A DNA stretch of 64,000 nt from Rheinheimera sp. EpRS3 (GCF_001513785.1 NZ_LNQS01000010.1:372001-436000), one strand, 5' to 3'. Positions 9,871 through 20,561 are shown, counted from the stretch's first letter. Made by a program: numbers and translations. Notes: generated by a model not told the origin, from the letters alone.

Positions 9871-10341
9871 TTACTCCACTACCATACGCCGCACCCGCAC
9901 TATGCCGGGTGTTTCAGCAGTGGCTACGTCTAAATTGATCAGTTTCACACCATGCTGATACTGCAGCGCATGCAGCCAGCTTAATAGTTTGTCGAAACTG
10001 ACATCTTCCAGCACCAGTGTTAGCTGCTCGTTTTGCGGCTGCATCCGGCTGACACTGATACCGCTGCTGCGCGCACTGTTACTGATAATTTGTGCCAGGC
10101 TGCCGCCACTACGCGCAGTAGTGACAGAGGCAGCTTTTAACTGCGGCAGTAATTGCTGCAACTGGCTAAGCTGGCGCTGGGCACTTTGCACCTTTTGTTG
10201 CTGTACATCACGGGCCTGATGCAGCGGCTGCCACAGCATCCAGTAAAACAACCCCACCACTACCACTATTGCTGCACCGGCAACCAGCCGTTGTTCGCGT
10301 TGTTGTAACCCTGTCCACCAGGTTAAAAACTGCTGCTTCAT
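9871..10341 (-). CDS. gspM: Type II secretion protein GspM
   Basis: 156 residues. A short cytoplasmic N-terminus, a single membrane helix (about 22-40), a Gln-rich coiled-coil stretch (about 45-75), then a small periplasmic ferredoxin-like domain. GspM forms the inner-membrane assembly platform with GspL, GspF and GspC. It overlaps gspL by four bases (ATGA type), as expected for coupled translation. Confidence 0.93.
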   Translation of the reverse strand: MKQQFLTWWTGLQQREQRLVAGAAIVVVVGLFYWMLWQPLHQARDVQQQKVQSAQRQLSQLQQLLPQLKAASVTTARSGGSLAQIISNSARSSGISVSRMQPQNEQLTLVLEDVSFDKLLSWLHALQYQHGVKLINLDVATAETPGIVRVRRMVVE

Positions 10342-11525
10342 ACTTTGCCCCGCATCGCGACACTGCCTTGCACCTTGCCGCCATCGTTACTTAATGCGCC
10401 CTGCTCAACAATAAACCCAGCCTGTTCCAGTGCGGTTTTTAAGCGCTCAAAACTCTGAAAGCCTTCGCCTTTGGCCTGAAAGCGCAGCTCGGCGCGTTTA
10501 CCATCAAAACGCAGGTTTTCCAGGCTGATATCCGGCACTTTTGCCAACTGCTGCTGCAGGCTGTCCAGCAATGCCAGAAAGCTCTGCTCATTGCTGCCAC
10601 CGACAGCGGCAAGCTTTTGCTGCAGTTGCAGGTTAAGGTTAACCACACGCTCATTCGGAAAGGCCTGCTGATATACGCTAAGGCTTTGTTGTTGCAGCGC
10701 GGCGCTTTGCCGGCCTAATTGCCAGTTATTTAAACCCAGTTGCAGCACATAGAGTGTTAAACAGGCACCGGCCAGAATGGCGCTATTACGCCACAGCTGC
10801 AAGTGACGGTTTACCTGACGCTTGGGTTTATATTCGCCTTGCAGCAACGTAAAGTCATTGTGGTTTAGCTGGCTGGCCAGTAATGCCAGAGGCAACTCCG
10901 GCTCTGCCAGTTGATGCGGCTGCAGCAGCTCTGCGGGCCAGGGGCTGTAACTGGTTAACATCGGCAAAGCGGCCAGTTGCAGGTAATCTGCCCACCAGGG
11001 TGCATCAATAGCCGCAACCTGCCAACTGCTTTGTTTTAACAACCACTGCTCATGCAACTGAATACAGGCGGGTAGCTGCTGCTCTGGCAGCAACAGGGCG
11101 TCGGGTAACATGCGGCTAACGCTAAAACCGGCACTTTGCAGTGCGCCCAGCCATTGCTCCAACCGCTCGTGCTGACACACCGCTACTTGCTGGCTGTACT
11201 GGCCGTCGTGATGCACTACATCACCCAACGCCAGAAACAGCTGCTCAATATCTTCGGCCTGATCTTCTTCCAGCATATAAGGTAATGCCTGCAGCAGTTG
11301 CCGGTTAGGCTTGCCCGGCAAGGTTACCTGCTTTAACACCACATCGGATGCGGGTACCAGCGCCACCACCGGCCGGTTGCCCAGCCGTACTGCCAGCTCC
11401 GGCAATTGCTCGGTGCCGGTAAGCTCGCCGCTGGCAATCACTTCCTGGTTATGGCTGGCCCACACCAGCCAACTGATACTTTGTTCTGCCCGGCTACCTA
11501 GCCGGATCACCAACTGTTCACTCAC
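10338..11525 (-). CDS. gspL: Type II secretion protein GspL
   Basis: 395 residues. The N-terminal ~235 residues form the cytoplasmic actin-like domain that holds the GspE ATPase; a membrane helix follows near 245-265 (NSAILAGACLTLYVLQLGL), then a periplasmic domain ending at GSVAMRGKV. It links ATP hydrolysis to the assembly platform. Four-base overlaps with gspK and gspM on either side. Confidence 0.94.
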   Translation of the reverse strand: MSEQLVIRLGSRAEQSISWLVWASHNQEVIASGELTGTEQLPELAVRLGNRPVVALVPASDVVLKQVTLPGKPNRQLLQALPYMLEEDQAEDIEQLFLALGDVVHHDGQYSQQVAVCQHERLEQWLGALQSAGFSVSRMLPDALLLPEQQLPACIQLHEQWLLKQSSWQVAAIDAPWWADYLQLAALPMLTSYSPWPAELLQPHQLAEPELPLALLASQLNHNDFTLLQGEYKPKRQVNRHLQLWRNSAILAGACLTLYVLQLGLNNWQLGRQSAALQQQSLSVYQQAFPNERVVNLNLQLQQKLAAVGGSNEQSFLALLDSLQQQLAKVPDISLENLRFDGKRAELRFQAKGEGFQSFERLKTALEQAGFIVEQGALSNDGGKVQGSVAMRGKV

Positions 11526-12511
11526 CCCTGGCCTCCAAATCGCCGGGCCAATACTTTGACCTGATTATTATCATTTATTTTAAGTACCGACGTTAATACA
11601 AAGCCACTTTCCAGATAGGCCGCTGTCGCTGTTAGCTGAAAACTGTCTGACTTAAGCGCCAGCATGCTTTTAGCCTCATCCGGCACGGTAATAGCGCTAA
11701 GCTCAGCGGTGGCAAACAGCTCTTCCAATGTAGCAAAACCCTCTTCTGGCCGGTTAGCGATAATATCCAGTGCCGCCTGCTCTGTCAGCTCAGGGATCAG
11801 CGCCGCCAGCAATACTGCCGTATCTTCGGTCAGTGTGTTTACATTCAGTAATAAGCGGTTATCTTCCGGCAGCACACAAACAAAAGGTGCCAGTAACTGG
11901 TAATCTGCCGGTGTCATATCCAGTATTACCCGCAACTCTGACACACTGGCCATCAGGCTGTTAGCGGCGTAATACGGAAACCGCAGCGCGGCATAGTCAT
12001 CATCTTCAGCACTACCGGCCGTGCTTAGCATACCATCTTCATCCAGCCAGTCGCCCAGGCGCGCCGTCAGATATTCAGCCGGCATTGATAACTCTGCTGC
12101 TTTTAGCTCCAGTAGGCGCTGAAAGGCTTTTTGCCCGGCACTTTGCTCTACTCTGCCACCGCTTTGCGGTGTAACATTTTGCAGCGCATTTAAGTTAAAG
12201 CAGCTGCGCAAATCGATAATATCGCCCGATATGGTGCCGTTTTCTACCGGAAAGGTGGCGCCGGCCATGGCCCAGTTTTGTGACAGGTTTACCGTTTCCT
12301 GGCCAGATAACTCGCGGGCCAGCAGTACACGGGCAAACTGCTCGGCACTGATGGCATACCAGAATGCCTGCTGTTGCTGCTGCATATTCTGTTGGCGCTG
12401 CAGTTGCAGTTGCAGGCGGCCGGTCATGTTTACCGCAATCACCACTACAATGGCAATAATCATCAGCACCGCAACCAATGCCACACCGGCTTGTTTGTGC
12501 GGCCTCATCAT
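11522..12511 (-). CDS. gspK: Type II secretion minor pseudopilin GspK
   Basis: 329 residues, the large tip pseudopilin. The N-terminus QAGVALVAVLMIIAIVVVI is the prepilin leader and hydrophobic helix; the usual Glu at +5 of the mature protein is replaced by Val, as is characteristic for GspK. The large globular domain contains LNVNTLTEDTAVLLAALIP and the SAM-like helical repeats of the family. It sits between gspJ and gspL with four-base overlaps. Confidence 0.94.
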   Translation of the reverse strand: MMRPHKQAGVALVAVLMIIAIVVVIAVNMTGRLQLQLQRQQNMQQQQQAFWYAISAEQFARVLLARELSGQETVNLSQNWAMAGATFPVENGTISGDIIDLRSCFNLNALQNVTPQSGGRVEQSAGQKAFQRLLELKAAELSMPAEYLTARLGDWLDEDGMLSTAGSAEDDDYAALRFPYYAANSLMASVSELRVILDMTPADYQLLAPFVCVLPEDNRLLLNVNTLTEDTAVLLAALIPELTEQAALDIIANRPEEGFATLEELFATAELSAITVPDEAKSMLALKSDSFQLTATAAYLESGFVLTSVLKINDNNQVKVLARRFGGQG

Positions 12512-13140
12512 TCTATTGCTCCTGCGGCAACGGCAGCATCCGGTAGCATAAAAATACGCTCTAACCGGCCGAGGCTTTCATCAACCAGCGTAATGCGTAC
12601 CGCCAGCGGGAAATTTGCATCCTGCCAGCGCTCCAGCCATTCTTCACCCTGCAGGTAGTGCACTTCAAAACCAGATAAGCCGCTTTGCAGCTGCTGTACT
12701 TTAGGCTCAGTGCCGGTTACAGCGTCCGGGTACAAGGTAAATAAACGCTGCAAAGTGCCTTCCTGTAACCGGTAAGCAACGGTTTGAATTTCACTGCGTG
12801 GTAAAATCATGCCCGGATTACGCCAGCCGTGCCGGGCAAAGCTAACGCCATGATCTTCGCTTTCCAGTAAAAATTTCTCACCAAACAAACGGTATTTTTG
12901 CGCGGCTTCACCATCAAGGCGCACATGGCGCACGCTAATTTGCATAAAGTCACGTTCCAGCATCAGCATAGTGCGCTGCAGCTGCACCAAGCGCTCACTG
13001 GCCTGCTGCGATAATTCATCACTTTGCGTTACACTGGTTAACACTGCTACCGACGCCAGCCCTACCAAAGCAAAAATGGCCGCCGCCAGCAGCATCTCAA
13101 TAAAGGTAAAACCGCTGTTTGCCTTAACCACCGGGCCCAT
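12508..13140 (-). CDS. gspJ: Type II secretion minor pseudopilin GspJ
   Basis: 210 residues from the ATG at 13140. The prepilin site is NSG/FTFIEMLLAAAIFALVG, with Glu at +5. Most of the rest is the pseudopilin globular domain. The frame is open to an ATG at 13218, but that start would overlap gspI by 70 bases and add an atypical Cys/Arg-rich leader; the ATG at 13140 lies four bases after the gspI stop, has GGTGGT upstream and gives the usual leader length. With GspI and GspK it forms the pseudopilus tip. Confidence 0.93.
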   Translation of the reverse strand: MGPVVKANSGFTFIEMLLAAAIFALVGLASVAVLTSVTQSDELSQQASERLVQLQRTMLMLERDFMQISVRHVRLDGEAAQKYRLFGEKFLLESEDHGVSFARHGWRNPGMILPRSEIQTVAYRLQEGTLQRLFTLYPDAVTGTEPKVQQLQSGLSGFEVHYLQGEEWLERWQDANFPLAVRITLVDESLGRLERIFMLPDAAVAAGAIE

Positions 13141-13144
13141 TATC

Positions 13145-13513
13145 TTAACCACCGGGCTTACCCCTGTAGCTTTGCAACTGAAACAGCACCTGCTCCGGCG
13201 ATTCAGCCAGGCTGACACTGATTTGTATCAGGCGTAAATCTTCGTCCGGTACCCGGGTTAGCTGTTGTTGCCATAACCAGTTCCGGTTGGCCATTTCTAC
13301 CTGACCCTGATCTTTTTCTTTGCCCGGCCACTCGGTTTCTATCATCGCCAGTTGCATCTGGTTGTTGGCGATGTAACTGGCCATGGTTAAATCATCTAAC
13401 TGGCTTAAACTGCGGATATGGGCAGAGCTGGCCTGCATAATGGCCATACCGGCAGTAGCAAAAATGGCCATGGCTACCAGCAGCTCCAGCAGGGTAAAGC
13501 CGTTACGCTTCAT
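13145..13513 (-). CDS. gspI: Type II secretion minor pseudopilin GspI
   Basis: 122 residues, the usual size. Short leader MKRNG followed by FTLLELLVAMAIFATAGMA, i.e. the prepilin peptidase site and hydrophobic helix with Glu at +5. GspI nucleates the tip complex with GspJ and GspK. It overlaps gspH by four bases. Confidence 0.94.
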   Translation of the reverse strand: MKRNGFTLLELLVAMAIFATAGMAIMQASSAHIRSLSQLDDLTMASYIANNQMQLAMIETEWPGKEKDQGQVEMANRNWLWQQQLTRVPDEDLRLIQISVSLAESPEQVLFQLQSYRGKPGG

Positions 13514-14106
13514 GGCAGCTCCGCAGATACCGGCGTGCGGGTAAGTGGTATGGCAAAATCGGTCGATATTGCACTATACAGCGGTGTCAGATCAGAGCTT
13601 TCGGTCAGCAACAGCTGAAACGGGCTGATTTCGCCCGACGACAGCACAAACACCTGTGGCAGCACAGGTATTTTACTGTCTTCGTCGCTTTGTTCGTCGT
13701 CATCCAGTTGCCAGTCCAATTGGCTTAGCAGGTTGGTTTCCTCGCCCGGCAAGCCTTCAAGCTCCAGTGTTAAGGCGATATCGCGCGGTAATGTATATTG
13801 CCGTAAACCGGCAGGTTCATCGGCTTCAGCCCATTTGCCTTCGTTATTGTCGTAATACAAAAAGCCATAACGATCTGGCAGCACATACAGGCCCCATTCC
13901 TGCTGTTTTAACATGGCAGTTTCTGCGACAAACTGAAATAACTGCTGAAAACGCTCGGCTTCTTTTTCCAGCCGCTCTTCGCGTGATTCGCCGCTAAAAT
14001 TCATTACCACTGTGGTAGCCAGCAAACCAATCAGCAGCATAACCAGCATTACCTCAACCAGGGTAAAGCCGTTGCTACGATGCTGAACAGCCGGCAGAGA
14101 TGGCAT
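13510..14106 (-). CDS. gspH: Type II secretion minor pseudopilin GspH
   Basis: 198 residues. The leader ends in SNG and is followed by FTLVEVMLVMLLIGLLATTV with Glu at +5. Contains an acidic stretch (LDDDEQSDEDSK near 143-154) in the globular domain. GspH connects the tip complex to the GspG shaft. The start codon overlaps the gspG stop by one base. Confidence 0.92.
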   Translation of the reverse strand: MPSLPAVQHRSNGFTLVEVMLVMLLIGLLATTVVMNFSGESREERLEKEAERFQQLFQFVAETAMLKQQEWGLYVLPDRYGFLYYDNNEGKWAEADEPAGLRQYTLPRDIALTLELEGLPGEETNLLSQLDWQLDDDEQSDEDSKIPVLPQVFVLSSGEISPFQLLLTESSDLTPLYSAISTDFAIPLTRTPVSAELP

Positions 14107-14561
14107 TAGTTGTTTGAATTCCCGTTGGCATCCAGATTCCAGTTACCGATGTCATCATCAGTACCTGCGGTGCGATCCGGGCCTTTACTCAGGATATCAA
14201 TACGGCCAACCTGGCCCGGGCTTACCAGAATATAGTCTTCATCCCATGGGTCTTTCGGTAAGCGACGGATAAAACCACCATCCGGAAATGAGCGTGGTAC
14301 CGGCTGTGACGTTGGTGCGGTAACCAGTGCCTGCATGCCTTGCTCTGTGGTGGGGTAAAAGCCATTGCGCAAACGGTACATGTCCAGCGCGCTTTCCAAC
14401 TGCTGAATATCCACTACGGCTTTTTGCCGTGCGGCGGCTTCCTGGTTACCTATCAGGTTCGGCACCACCATACTGGCGATAATGCCCAGAATAACGATAA
14501 CCACCATCACTTCTAACAGCGTAAAGCCGCTGTGCTGTCTAAACTTATGTTGCCTTAACAT
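14106..14561 (-). CDS. gspG: Type II secretion major pseudopilin GspG
   Basis: 151 residues from the ATG at 14561. Cleavage site HSG/FTLLEVMVVIVILGIIA with Glu at +5; the C-terminal calcium-binding loop of GspG is visible (KGPDRTAGTDDDIGNW). It polymerises into the pseudopilus that pushes substrates through GspD. In-frame GTG codons at 14573 and 14570 could extend it by a few residues; the GGTGGT just upstream fits the ATG better. The prepilin peptidase needed to mature these proteins (GspO/PilD) is not in the window. Confidence 0.95.
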   Translation of the reverse strand: MLRQHKFRQHSGFTLLEVMVVIVILGIIASMVVPNLIGNQEAAARQKAVVDIQQLESALDMYRLRNGFYPTTEQGMQALVTAPTSQPVPRSFPDGGFIRRLPKDPWDEDYILVSPGQVGRIDILSKGPDRTAGTDDDIGNWNLDANGNSNN

Positions 14562-14562
14562 A

Positions 14563-15786
14563 TTAACCACCACCTACCATATTGTTTAACGCTAAAATCG
14601 GCTGCAAAATCGCCATGACAATAAATAACACCATACCGGCCATTACCGCTACCAACACCGGTTCAAACACTTTTAACGACACTGTAACTAAGGTTTCAAA
14701 CTCGCGGTCCTGCGTATTAGCGGCGCGTTCGAGCATTGAATCAAGCTGGCCGCTTTTTTCGCCGCTGGCAATCATATGCAGCATCATCGGCGGAAACAGC
14801 TTGGTTTGCTCCAGCGCGTTACGTAGCGATGTACCTTCACGCACCCTGGCGGTAGCATCTGTTACTGCCTGGCGCATATAAGTATTGCTTAAAACATCGG
14901 CGCTAATGCGCATAGCTTCCAGTAACGGCACCGCCGAGGCATTCAGAATACTTAAGGTACGGGCAAAGCGGGCGGTATTCAGCCCTTTGGTTACTTTGCC
15001 CATAATGCGGCTTTTTAGCACCAGTGCATCCCAGCGAAAACGAAACGCCGGTTTACGCAACGCCCGTTTAAACAGCACCAGCAACAGCATAAAACCAATC
15101 AGGACAAAGATGCCGTAAGCGCGTAAAAAGTCACTGGCGGCAATTAAAAACAAGGTTGTGCCTGGCAGGGTTTGGCCCATATGCTCAAACTGGCCGACAA
15201 TTTTGGGTACCACCGCTGCCAGCAGGATAGAAATCACCAGCACAGCAAAGCACGTCAGAATAATAGGGTACAGCAGTGCCTGCAAAATCTGGCTGCGCAT
15301 ATGCTGGCGCTGCTCGGTGTAATCGGCCAGCCGGTTTAACACCTGATCCAAATGGCCGGATTTTTCACCGGCTGCCACCATAGAACGAAACAAGTGATCA
15401 AATACATAGGGAAACTCAGCCAAGCCTTCAGCCAGGCTGTAACCTTCCACCACCTTGGAGCGCACGGTCATCATCATATTGGTCAGACGTGGCTTGTCGC
15501 ATTGCTCGGCAACCGCCAGCAATGCGCTTTCAATCGGCAGGGCAGCTTCAACCAGCGTAGCCAGCTGGCGGGTAATCAGTGCCAGCTCAGAGGCGGAAAT
15601 ATTACGCTTAAACCATTGCTTGCCCGAGGCAAGCATTTTTTCCTGCTGTGACGCCAGCGCCACGCTAACCGGTGTTAATTTTTGTTCACGCAATAACGAG
15701 CGGGCATGGCGGGCATTATCGGCCTCAAGCACACCTTTGCTGTTTTTGCCTCTGGCATCCAGTGCCTGATATTCAAAGGCTGGCAC
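14563..15786 (-). CDS. gspF: Type II secretion inner-membrane platform protein GspF
   Basis: 407 residues. Two repeats of the T2SSF domain (about 70-195 and 275-395), each followed by hydrophobic segments; membrane helices near 170-195, 220-240 and 375-400. The N-terminus MPAFEYQALDARGK is the usual GspF start. Polytopic inner-membrane core of the assembly platform. Its start shares one base with the gspE stop. Confidence 0.95.
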   Translation of the reverse strand: MPAFEYQALDARGKNSKGVLEADNARHARSLLREQKLTPVSVALASQQEKMLASGKQWFKRNISASELALITRQLATLVEAALPIESALLAVAEQCDKPRLTNMMMTVRSKVVEGYSLAEGLAEFPYVFDHLFRSMVAAGEKSGHLDQVLNRLADYTEQRQHMRSQILQALLYPIILTCFAVLVISILLAAVVPKIVGQFEHMGQTLPGTTLFLIAASDFLRAYGIFVLIGFMLLLVLFKRALRKPAFRFRWDALVLKSRIMGKVTKGLNTARFARTLSILNASAVPLLEAMRISADVLSNTYMRQAVTDATARVREGTSLRNALEQTKLFPPMMLHMIASGEKSGQLDSMLERAANTQDREFETLVTVSLKVFEPVLVAVMAGMVLFIVMAILQPILALNNMVGGG

Positions 15787-17297
15787 TATACATCCTCACG
15801 CGTAACACGCAGCACTTCTTCCAGCGTAGTTTCACCGCTGAGTACTTTGCTAAAACCATCGGCGCGGATGCTGGGGCTGTGCTGGCGCACGTATTTTTCA
15901 ATAGCTTGTTCACCCTTGCCGTTGTGAATAAGCTCGCGGATATGCTCGTCTACCAGTAACAGTTCATGAATACCGGTACGGCCGCGGTAGCCGGTGAAAT
16001 TACACTGATCGCAACCTTTGGCACGGTAGATCAGCACGCCTTCTTTTTTGGTTACACCCAGCAGGCTGCGCTCTTCTTTATCAGGCTCATGCGCTTCTTT
16101 ACAGTGTATACACAAGGTACGCACTAAACGCTGTGCCAGTACACCCAGCAAGCTGGACGATAATAAAAATGCCTCTACACCCATATCTTCCAGCCGGGTA
16201 ATAGCACCGGCGGCAGTATTGGTGTGCAGCGTAGATAACACTAAGTGGCCGGTTAAACTGGCCTGTACAGCAATTTGTGCGGTTTCAAGATCGCGTATTT
16301 CACCCACCATCACCACATCAGGGTCTTGCCGTAATATAGCGCGTAAGCCACGGGCGAAGGTCATGCTCACTTTAGTATTAACCTGAGTTTGGCCGATGCC
16401 TTCCAGTTCGTATTCAATCGGGTCTTCTACGGTAAGAATATTGCGATCTTTGGTATTAATTTCGGTTAAACCGGCATACAAGGTAGTACTTTTACCGGAA
16501 CCGGTAGGGCCGGTAACCAGAATAATGCCATGCGGCTTTAAAATAAGTTGCGAAAACGCCTGTTGTACTGACAACGTCATGCCAAGGTCGGCTAAATTCA
16601 GGTGGGAATTGTTTTTATCCAGCAACCGCATTACCACCCGCTCGCCATGGCTGGACGGCATGGTAGATACCCGCACATCCACCGCCCGGCCGGCAATACG
16701 CAGGCTGATCCGGCCATCTTGCGGCACGCGCTTTTCGGCAATATCCAGTTTGGCCATTACTTTAATACGTGATACCAGCAAGCTGGACAAGCGCCGGTTT
16801 GGCCGCAGCACTTCGCGCAAAATACCGTCTACCCGAAAACGCACTATCAGCGCTTTTTCAAAAGTTTCCACGTGAATATCGGACGCGCCCAGCTTAATGG
16901 CTTCGCCCAGCATGGCGTTAATCAGCTTGATAATGGGCGCATCGTCTTCGTTTTCCAGTAAGTCTTCGCTTTCCTGAATATCGTCAGCCAGTGAAGCCAG
17001 GTTAACTTCGTTACCTATATCTTCCATCAGCTGCTGGGCTTCGCTGGAGTCCCGCTGGTAGCTGGCTTCCAGCATGGCTTCAAACTCTACCGCTGATAAA
17101 CGCTGAATTTGAAACGGCTCAGCCAGCATACGGCGCACTTCTAACACAGCGGCGGCGGCGGTCGCGGTATGAATATATAAGCGCCAGCCTTCATCGGCCT
17201 GTAGTTTCAGCAAGACACCGTGGCGTTTGGCAAAGCCGAACGGCAGGCGGATGCGGCTACTGGCCGGTTTTACCTGTTCTGCTTCCAGCGCGTCCAT
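15786..17297 (-). CDS. gspE: Type II secretion ATPase GspE
   Basis: 503 residues. The cytoplasmic AAA+-like motor of the system. N-terminal T2SSE domain, then Walker [16 protein letters not shown] near 265, the Asp box and His box ([20 protein letters not shown] near 330-350, STLHTNTA after it), and a tetracysteine zinc site (CIHC near 397 and CDQC near 430). It docks on GspL. The coding frame shares one base with gspD (TAATG). Confidence 0.96.
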   Translation of the reverse strand: MDALEAEQVKPASSRIRLPFGFAKRHGVLLKLQADEGWRLYIHTATAAAAVLEVRRMLAEPFQIQRLSAVEFEAMLEASYQRDSSEAQQLMEDIGNEVNLASLADDIQESEDLLENEDDAPIIKLINAMLGEAIKLGASDIHVETFEKALIVRFRVDGILREVLRPNRRLSSLLVSRIKVMAKLDIAEKRVPQDGRISLRIAGRAVDVRVSTMPSSHGERVVMRLLDKNNSHLNLADLGMTLSVQQAFSQLILKPHGIILVTGPTGSGKSTTLYAGLTEINTKDRNILTVEDPIEYELEGIGQTQVNTKVSMTFARGLRAILRQDPDVVMVGEIRDLETAQIAVQASLTGHLVLSTLHTNTAAGAITRLEDMGVEAFLLSSSLLGVLAQRLVRTLCIHCKEAHEPDKEERSLLGVTKKEGVLIYRAKGCDQCNFTGYRGRTGIHELLLVDEHIRELIHNGKGEQAIEKYVRQHSPSIRADGFSKVLSGETTLEEVLRVTREDV

Positions 17298-19417
17298 TAG
17301 TCTTGCTTCCCTTGCTCAACACCGGCCGGTGGTTGCTGCTTATTCATATAATCATCAAAAGTAGGCGGCAATGTCAGTGATTCATCCCACTCTGGCATCA
17401 CCACCTGCTTGGTATTTGGCATTAAGCGAATACCGGCCTCTTCACGCTTTAACTGCTCAGCGCGGATATAGTTATATTTGGTTTTAGAAATACCGGAAAT
17501 GGCCGAGCCTTCGCGCACTATGGTGGCTTTAATAAATACCATCAGGTTACGTTTTTGTTTGGTAACACTGGTCGATTTAAACAAATGCCCCAAAATAGGA
17601 ATATCGCCTAAAATTGGTACCTTGGATTCGCTTTCCTGCACGTCTTCATCAATTAAGCCGCCCAGCACCACAGTAGCACCGTCATCGGCTATAACCGTGG
17701 TTTTAATTTCACGTTTATTAATGGTGATGTCTACTGCGGTGGCACCACCAATACTGGATACTTCCTGCTCTATTGTCAGTTGTACCGCTGTGCCTTCGTT
17801 AATTTGCGGCGTAACTTTAAGCTTAATACCCACTTCCTGCCGATCTACCTGCTGGAACGGGTTGGTATTGTTGGAACCGGTGGTAGAACCGGTAATAACC
17901 GGCACCTCCTGGCCTACCAGAAAGAACGCTTCCTGGTTATCCATAGTAGTAATATGCGGTGTGGCCAGCACGTTAGAGTTGGTGCTGGTGCGTACTGCCT
18001 GCACAAGAGCGGCCCAGTCACCTTTATAAAAGCCCAGCATAGCGCCATTTAAACCGCTTAATACATCTGCAAGAACTGAGTAATCGCGGTTTGAGTCTGG
18101 TGTGGTGGTAGTGACAGGGTTGCCATTACCGTCGATGATAACGGTTGAAGAACCTCTAGTGATCTGTGAAGCAACTGCAGCGCCACCCGCCACACTAATA
18201 ATAGGAATGGTATTACCATTATTAAAGTTAGTACCACCACCATTTGCGTTGATCCACTGCACGCCAAAATCGGTACCATCACCTTCAAATACTTCAACAA
18301 TAATGGCTTCAACCAGTACCTGAGCACGGCGAATATCCAACTGGCGCAGCACTTCTTCTAACGAACGCATCATATCCGGCTGCGCGGTGATCACCAGAGA
18401 GTTCGTGTCTTCATGCGCATCAATGCTGATAGCCCGGCCGGTATTGGCTGCCGCACTGCGACCGCCCTGCGCTCCGGCTGCACCTGCGGCGCCTTGTACT
18501 TCAGCCACTATCGATTCACTGACGCCTTTTAGCACCGGTACCAACTCTTCCGCTTTGGCATACTTTAAGTAAAATACCCGGGTGTTGCCGCTGGTTTGCA
18601 GTTCGCTGTCCAGCCGTTTGGCCAGTTCAATTACGCGCTGGCGCGCCTGCAATTCGCCGCTAACAATTACGCTGTTGGTGCGCTCATCGGCAACGATGCG
18701 CGGCACCAGAAAATCTGGCTGTTCTGCCCGGCCCTGGCTTTTATAAATGCTTTCAAGTATCCGCACAATTTCCGGGGCCGAGGCGAACTGCATTTTAACA
18801 ATTTCCAGCTCCTGATCGCCGGCTTTATCTACCCGCTGAATAATATCCACCAGCCGGTTTACCACCGCGGCCGGGCCAGTCATCATTATTACGTTAGACG
18901 GGTCGTAGTTTACTACATGGCCGCCACCGGCCTGGTTACTAAACTGGCGTAATAATGGCGCCAGCTCGCGTACCGATACATTACGTACCTGCACCACCCG
19001 GGTAACCATTTCGTCGCCCTGGCCTGGTGCATCATCAGTCACCACCGGAATATTGCTGGTTTTGGCGTCTTTATTGCGTACAACTTTCAGTACGCCATTA
19101 TCCATTTCCACCACAGCAAAGCTGTACACTTCCAGTACGTTGAGGAAAAACTGATAATATTGTTTTTCGTTCAGCATTTCGTAGCTGCGCACATTAATGC
19201 GGCCACGTACCTGCGGATCAACAATAATGGTTTTCTTCAGATTCATACCGACGATATTAATAAACTCATTAATATCAGTGCCTTTAAAGTTAGGCGAATA
19301 CATCACCTCTTCCTGTGCTACAACAGTAACACCCGGAACAACGGCAGTGAGCGCAGCCGCCACCAGCAAACTGGCCAGCGAACGGCGGGAGAATAAAGAA
19401 AATTGCCCTGATTTCAT
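17297..19417 (-). CDS. gspD: Type II secretion secretin GspD
   Basis: 706 residues with a signal peptide ending about VTVVAQ. N0-N3 domains occupy about residues 35-400 (N0 [19 protein letters not shown]; repeats near 140-205, 205-285 and 285-375), with a Gly/Ala-rich insertion near 310-325. The secretin barrel follows ([44 protein letters not shown]) and a short S-domain-like tail. It forms the outer-membrane channel. The pilotin is not encoded nearby. Separated from gspC by 27 bases. Confidence 0.96.
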   Translation of the reverse strand: MKSGQFSLFSRRSLASLLVAAALTAVVPGVTVVAQEEVMYSPNFKGTDINEFINIVGMNLKKTIIVDPQVRGRINVRSYEMLNEKQYYQFFLNVLEVYSFAVVEMDNGVLKVVRNKDAKTSNIPVVTDDAPGQGDEMVTRVVQVRNVSVRELAPLLRQFSNQAGGGHVVNYDPSNVIMMTGPAAVVNRLVDIIQRVDKAGDQELEIVKMQFASAPEIVRILESIYKSQGRAEQPDFLVPRIVADERTNSVIVSGELQARQRVIELAKRLDSELQTSGNTRVFYLKYAKAEELVPVLKGVSESIVAEVQGAAGAAGAQGGRSAAANTGRAISIDAHEDTNSLVITAQPDMMRSLEEVLRQLDIRRAQVLVEAIIVEVFEGDGTDFGVQWINANGGGTNFNNGNTIPIISVAGGAAVASQITRGSSTVIIDGNGNPVTTTTPDSNRDYSVLADVLSGLNGAMLGFYKGDWAALVQAVRTSTNSNVLATPHITTMDNQEAFFLVGQEVPVITGSTTGSNNTNPFQQVDRQEVGIKLKVTPQINEGTAVQLTIEQEVSSIGGATAVDITINKREIKTTVIADDGATVVLGGLIDEDVQESESKVPILGDIPILGHLFKSTSVTKQKRNLMVFIKATIVREGSAISGISKTKYNYIRAEQLKREEAGIRLMPNTKQVVMPEWDESLTLPPTFDDYMNKQQPPAGVEQGKQD

Positions 19418-19444
19418 TAATTTATAACCAATTAGTTTTAATAA

Positions 19445-20392
19445 TTATTGTGACAGACTAACCAGAATATCCCTGATCTCGCCATCGCGCTCTATTTTTA
19501 TTGCCGCTTCTTTGGCATCGCGCAATTCATTAATTACGTTCATTGCCTGCTGCATATCATTTAAACGAATACCATTAATTTCTACAGCCAAATCGTTAGG
19601 CTGCAAGCCAAGCTGAGTAAATAATGACGGGTCTTTGCCCGGCATTAAGCGGTATCCCGCCAGTTGGCCGTTATCCCGGTGGGGTGAAACCCGGATATAG
19701 TCAAAAAACTTCATCGGCTGGGCAATCAGCTCGTCGCGACGCGCATCCAAATCTTCACTTACCTGCAACGGTTGCATTTCCATCGGCTCGGGTGCCGGTG
19801 CCATATCGGTATAGGGCTCTTCCATTTGCTCGTCAGAACGCCCCAAGCCAGCATTAGCCTGTGCAATTTGCGTGTATTCAAAGCCATCCAGCATCAGGGT
19901 TTCATAACGCCCGGCCTGCTGCAACAACACCCGGTCGGCTAACACCTGTTTTAACACTGCACTGGTGCCTTCAATGGTGTCGTCAATGGCGTAGGTTGCC
20001 TCGCTGCCGCGGCTTTCTATAATGGCACTACCCTGATTCGGGCTGGCACCCACCGCAACCAGGCCGGTTAACTTAACATTTAATTGGGTTTTCGGCGCTT
20101 CAGTTACCACCGGTGCAGCTTGTTGTACCGGCACATCAGAAGCTTTGCCAAACAATGAAAAACCGGTTAATGCTGCCAGACTAACACCGCCGCTTTGCTT
20201 TACTGCCGCCGCAGGCCCGCTGGCTGGTGGCAGAGCATTATTATCAGCAGCCGGTACCAGTTGCCAGCTAAAGCTTGCCAATAACCACGCCAGCAAAATA
20301 ACCAACATCAGGTTCAGCACCTGCTGCACCCGGTTTAGTGGCACTTTTTGTAGTTGTCTCGCTAACTGCTGCGTGTCTAATAACGGCTTCAT
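19445..20392 (-). CDS. gspC: Type II secretion inner-membrane protein GspC
   Basis: 315 residues, first gene of the gsp operon. A cytoplasmic N-terminus and one membrane helix near 25-45, a Pro/Ala-rich linker, the HR domain (LVAVGASPNQGSAIIESRG near 110-130) that contacts the GspD N0 domain, and a C-terminal PDZ-like domain (YRLMPGKDPSLFTQLGLQ onward) thought to select substrates. It is divergent from hslR, so the operon promoter lies in 20393-20560. Confidence 0.94.
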   Translation of the reverse strand: MKPLLDTQQLARQLQKVPLNRVQQVLNLMLVILLAWLLASFSWQLVPAADNNALPPASGPAAAVKQSGGVSLAALTGFSLFGKASDVPVQQAAPVVTEAPKTQLNVKLTGLVAVGASPNQGSAIIESRGSEATYAIDDTIEGTSAVLKQVLADRVLLQQAGRYETLMLDGFEYTQIAQANAGLGRSDEQMEEPYTDMAPAPEPMEMQPLQVSEDLDARRDELIAQPMKFFDYIRVSPHRDNGQLAGYRLMPGKDPSLFTQLGLQPNDLAVEINGIRLNDMQQAMNVINELRDAKEAAIKIERDGEIRDILVSLSQ

Positions 20393-20523
20393 TGCACACT
20401 TCTACTTTAAGAGAGGAATTTATCTTACCCAGTTGTCTGGCAGCCAACAAGGCCAGCGCCGAAATTTACAAGGTATTAACCATGTTTTTTTCGTATCTGC
20501 CGCCATTTTGCCTGCTTTGGCAC

Positions 20524-20529
20524 TATAAT
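20524..20529 (+). promoter_or_regulatory. Possible -10 element of hslR
   Basis: A perfect TATAAT 33 bases before the hslR start. No convincing -35 hexamer at the right distance, so this is tentative; Hsp15/Hsp33 genes are often heat-shock controlled. Confidence 0.35.
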
Positions 20530-20561
20530 GGCGATCTTAGTTCGACCACACAGTGTAAATT

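Noticed and set aside
17478..18029. Long open frame (183 codons) opposite gspD
   Set aside because: It is antisense to a certain gene, has no ribosome-binding site and no recognisable protein pattern.
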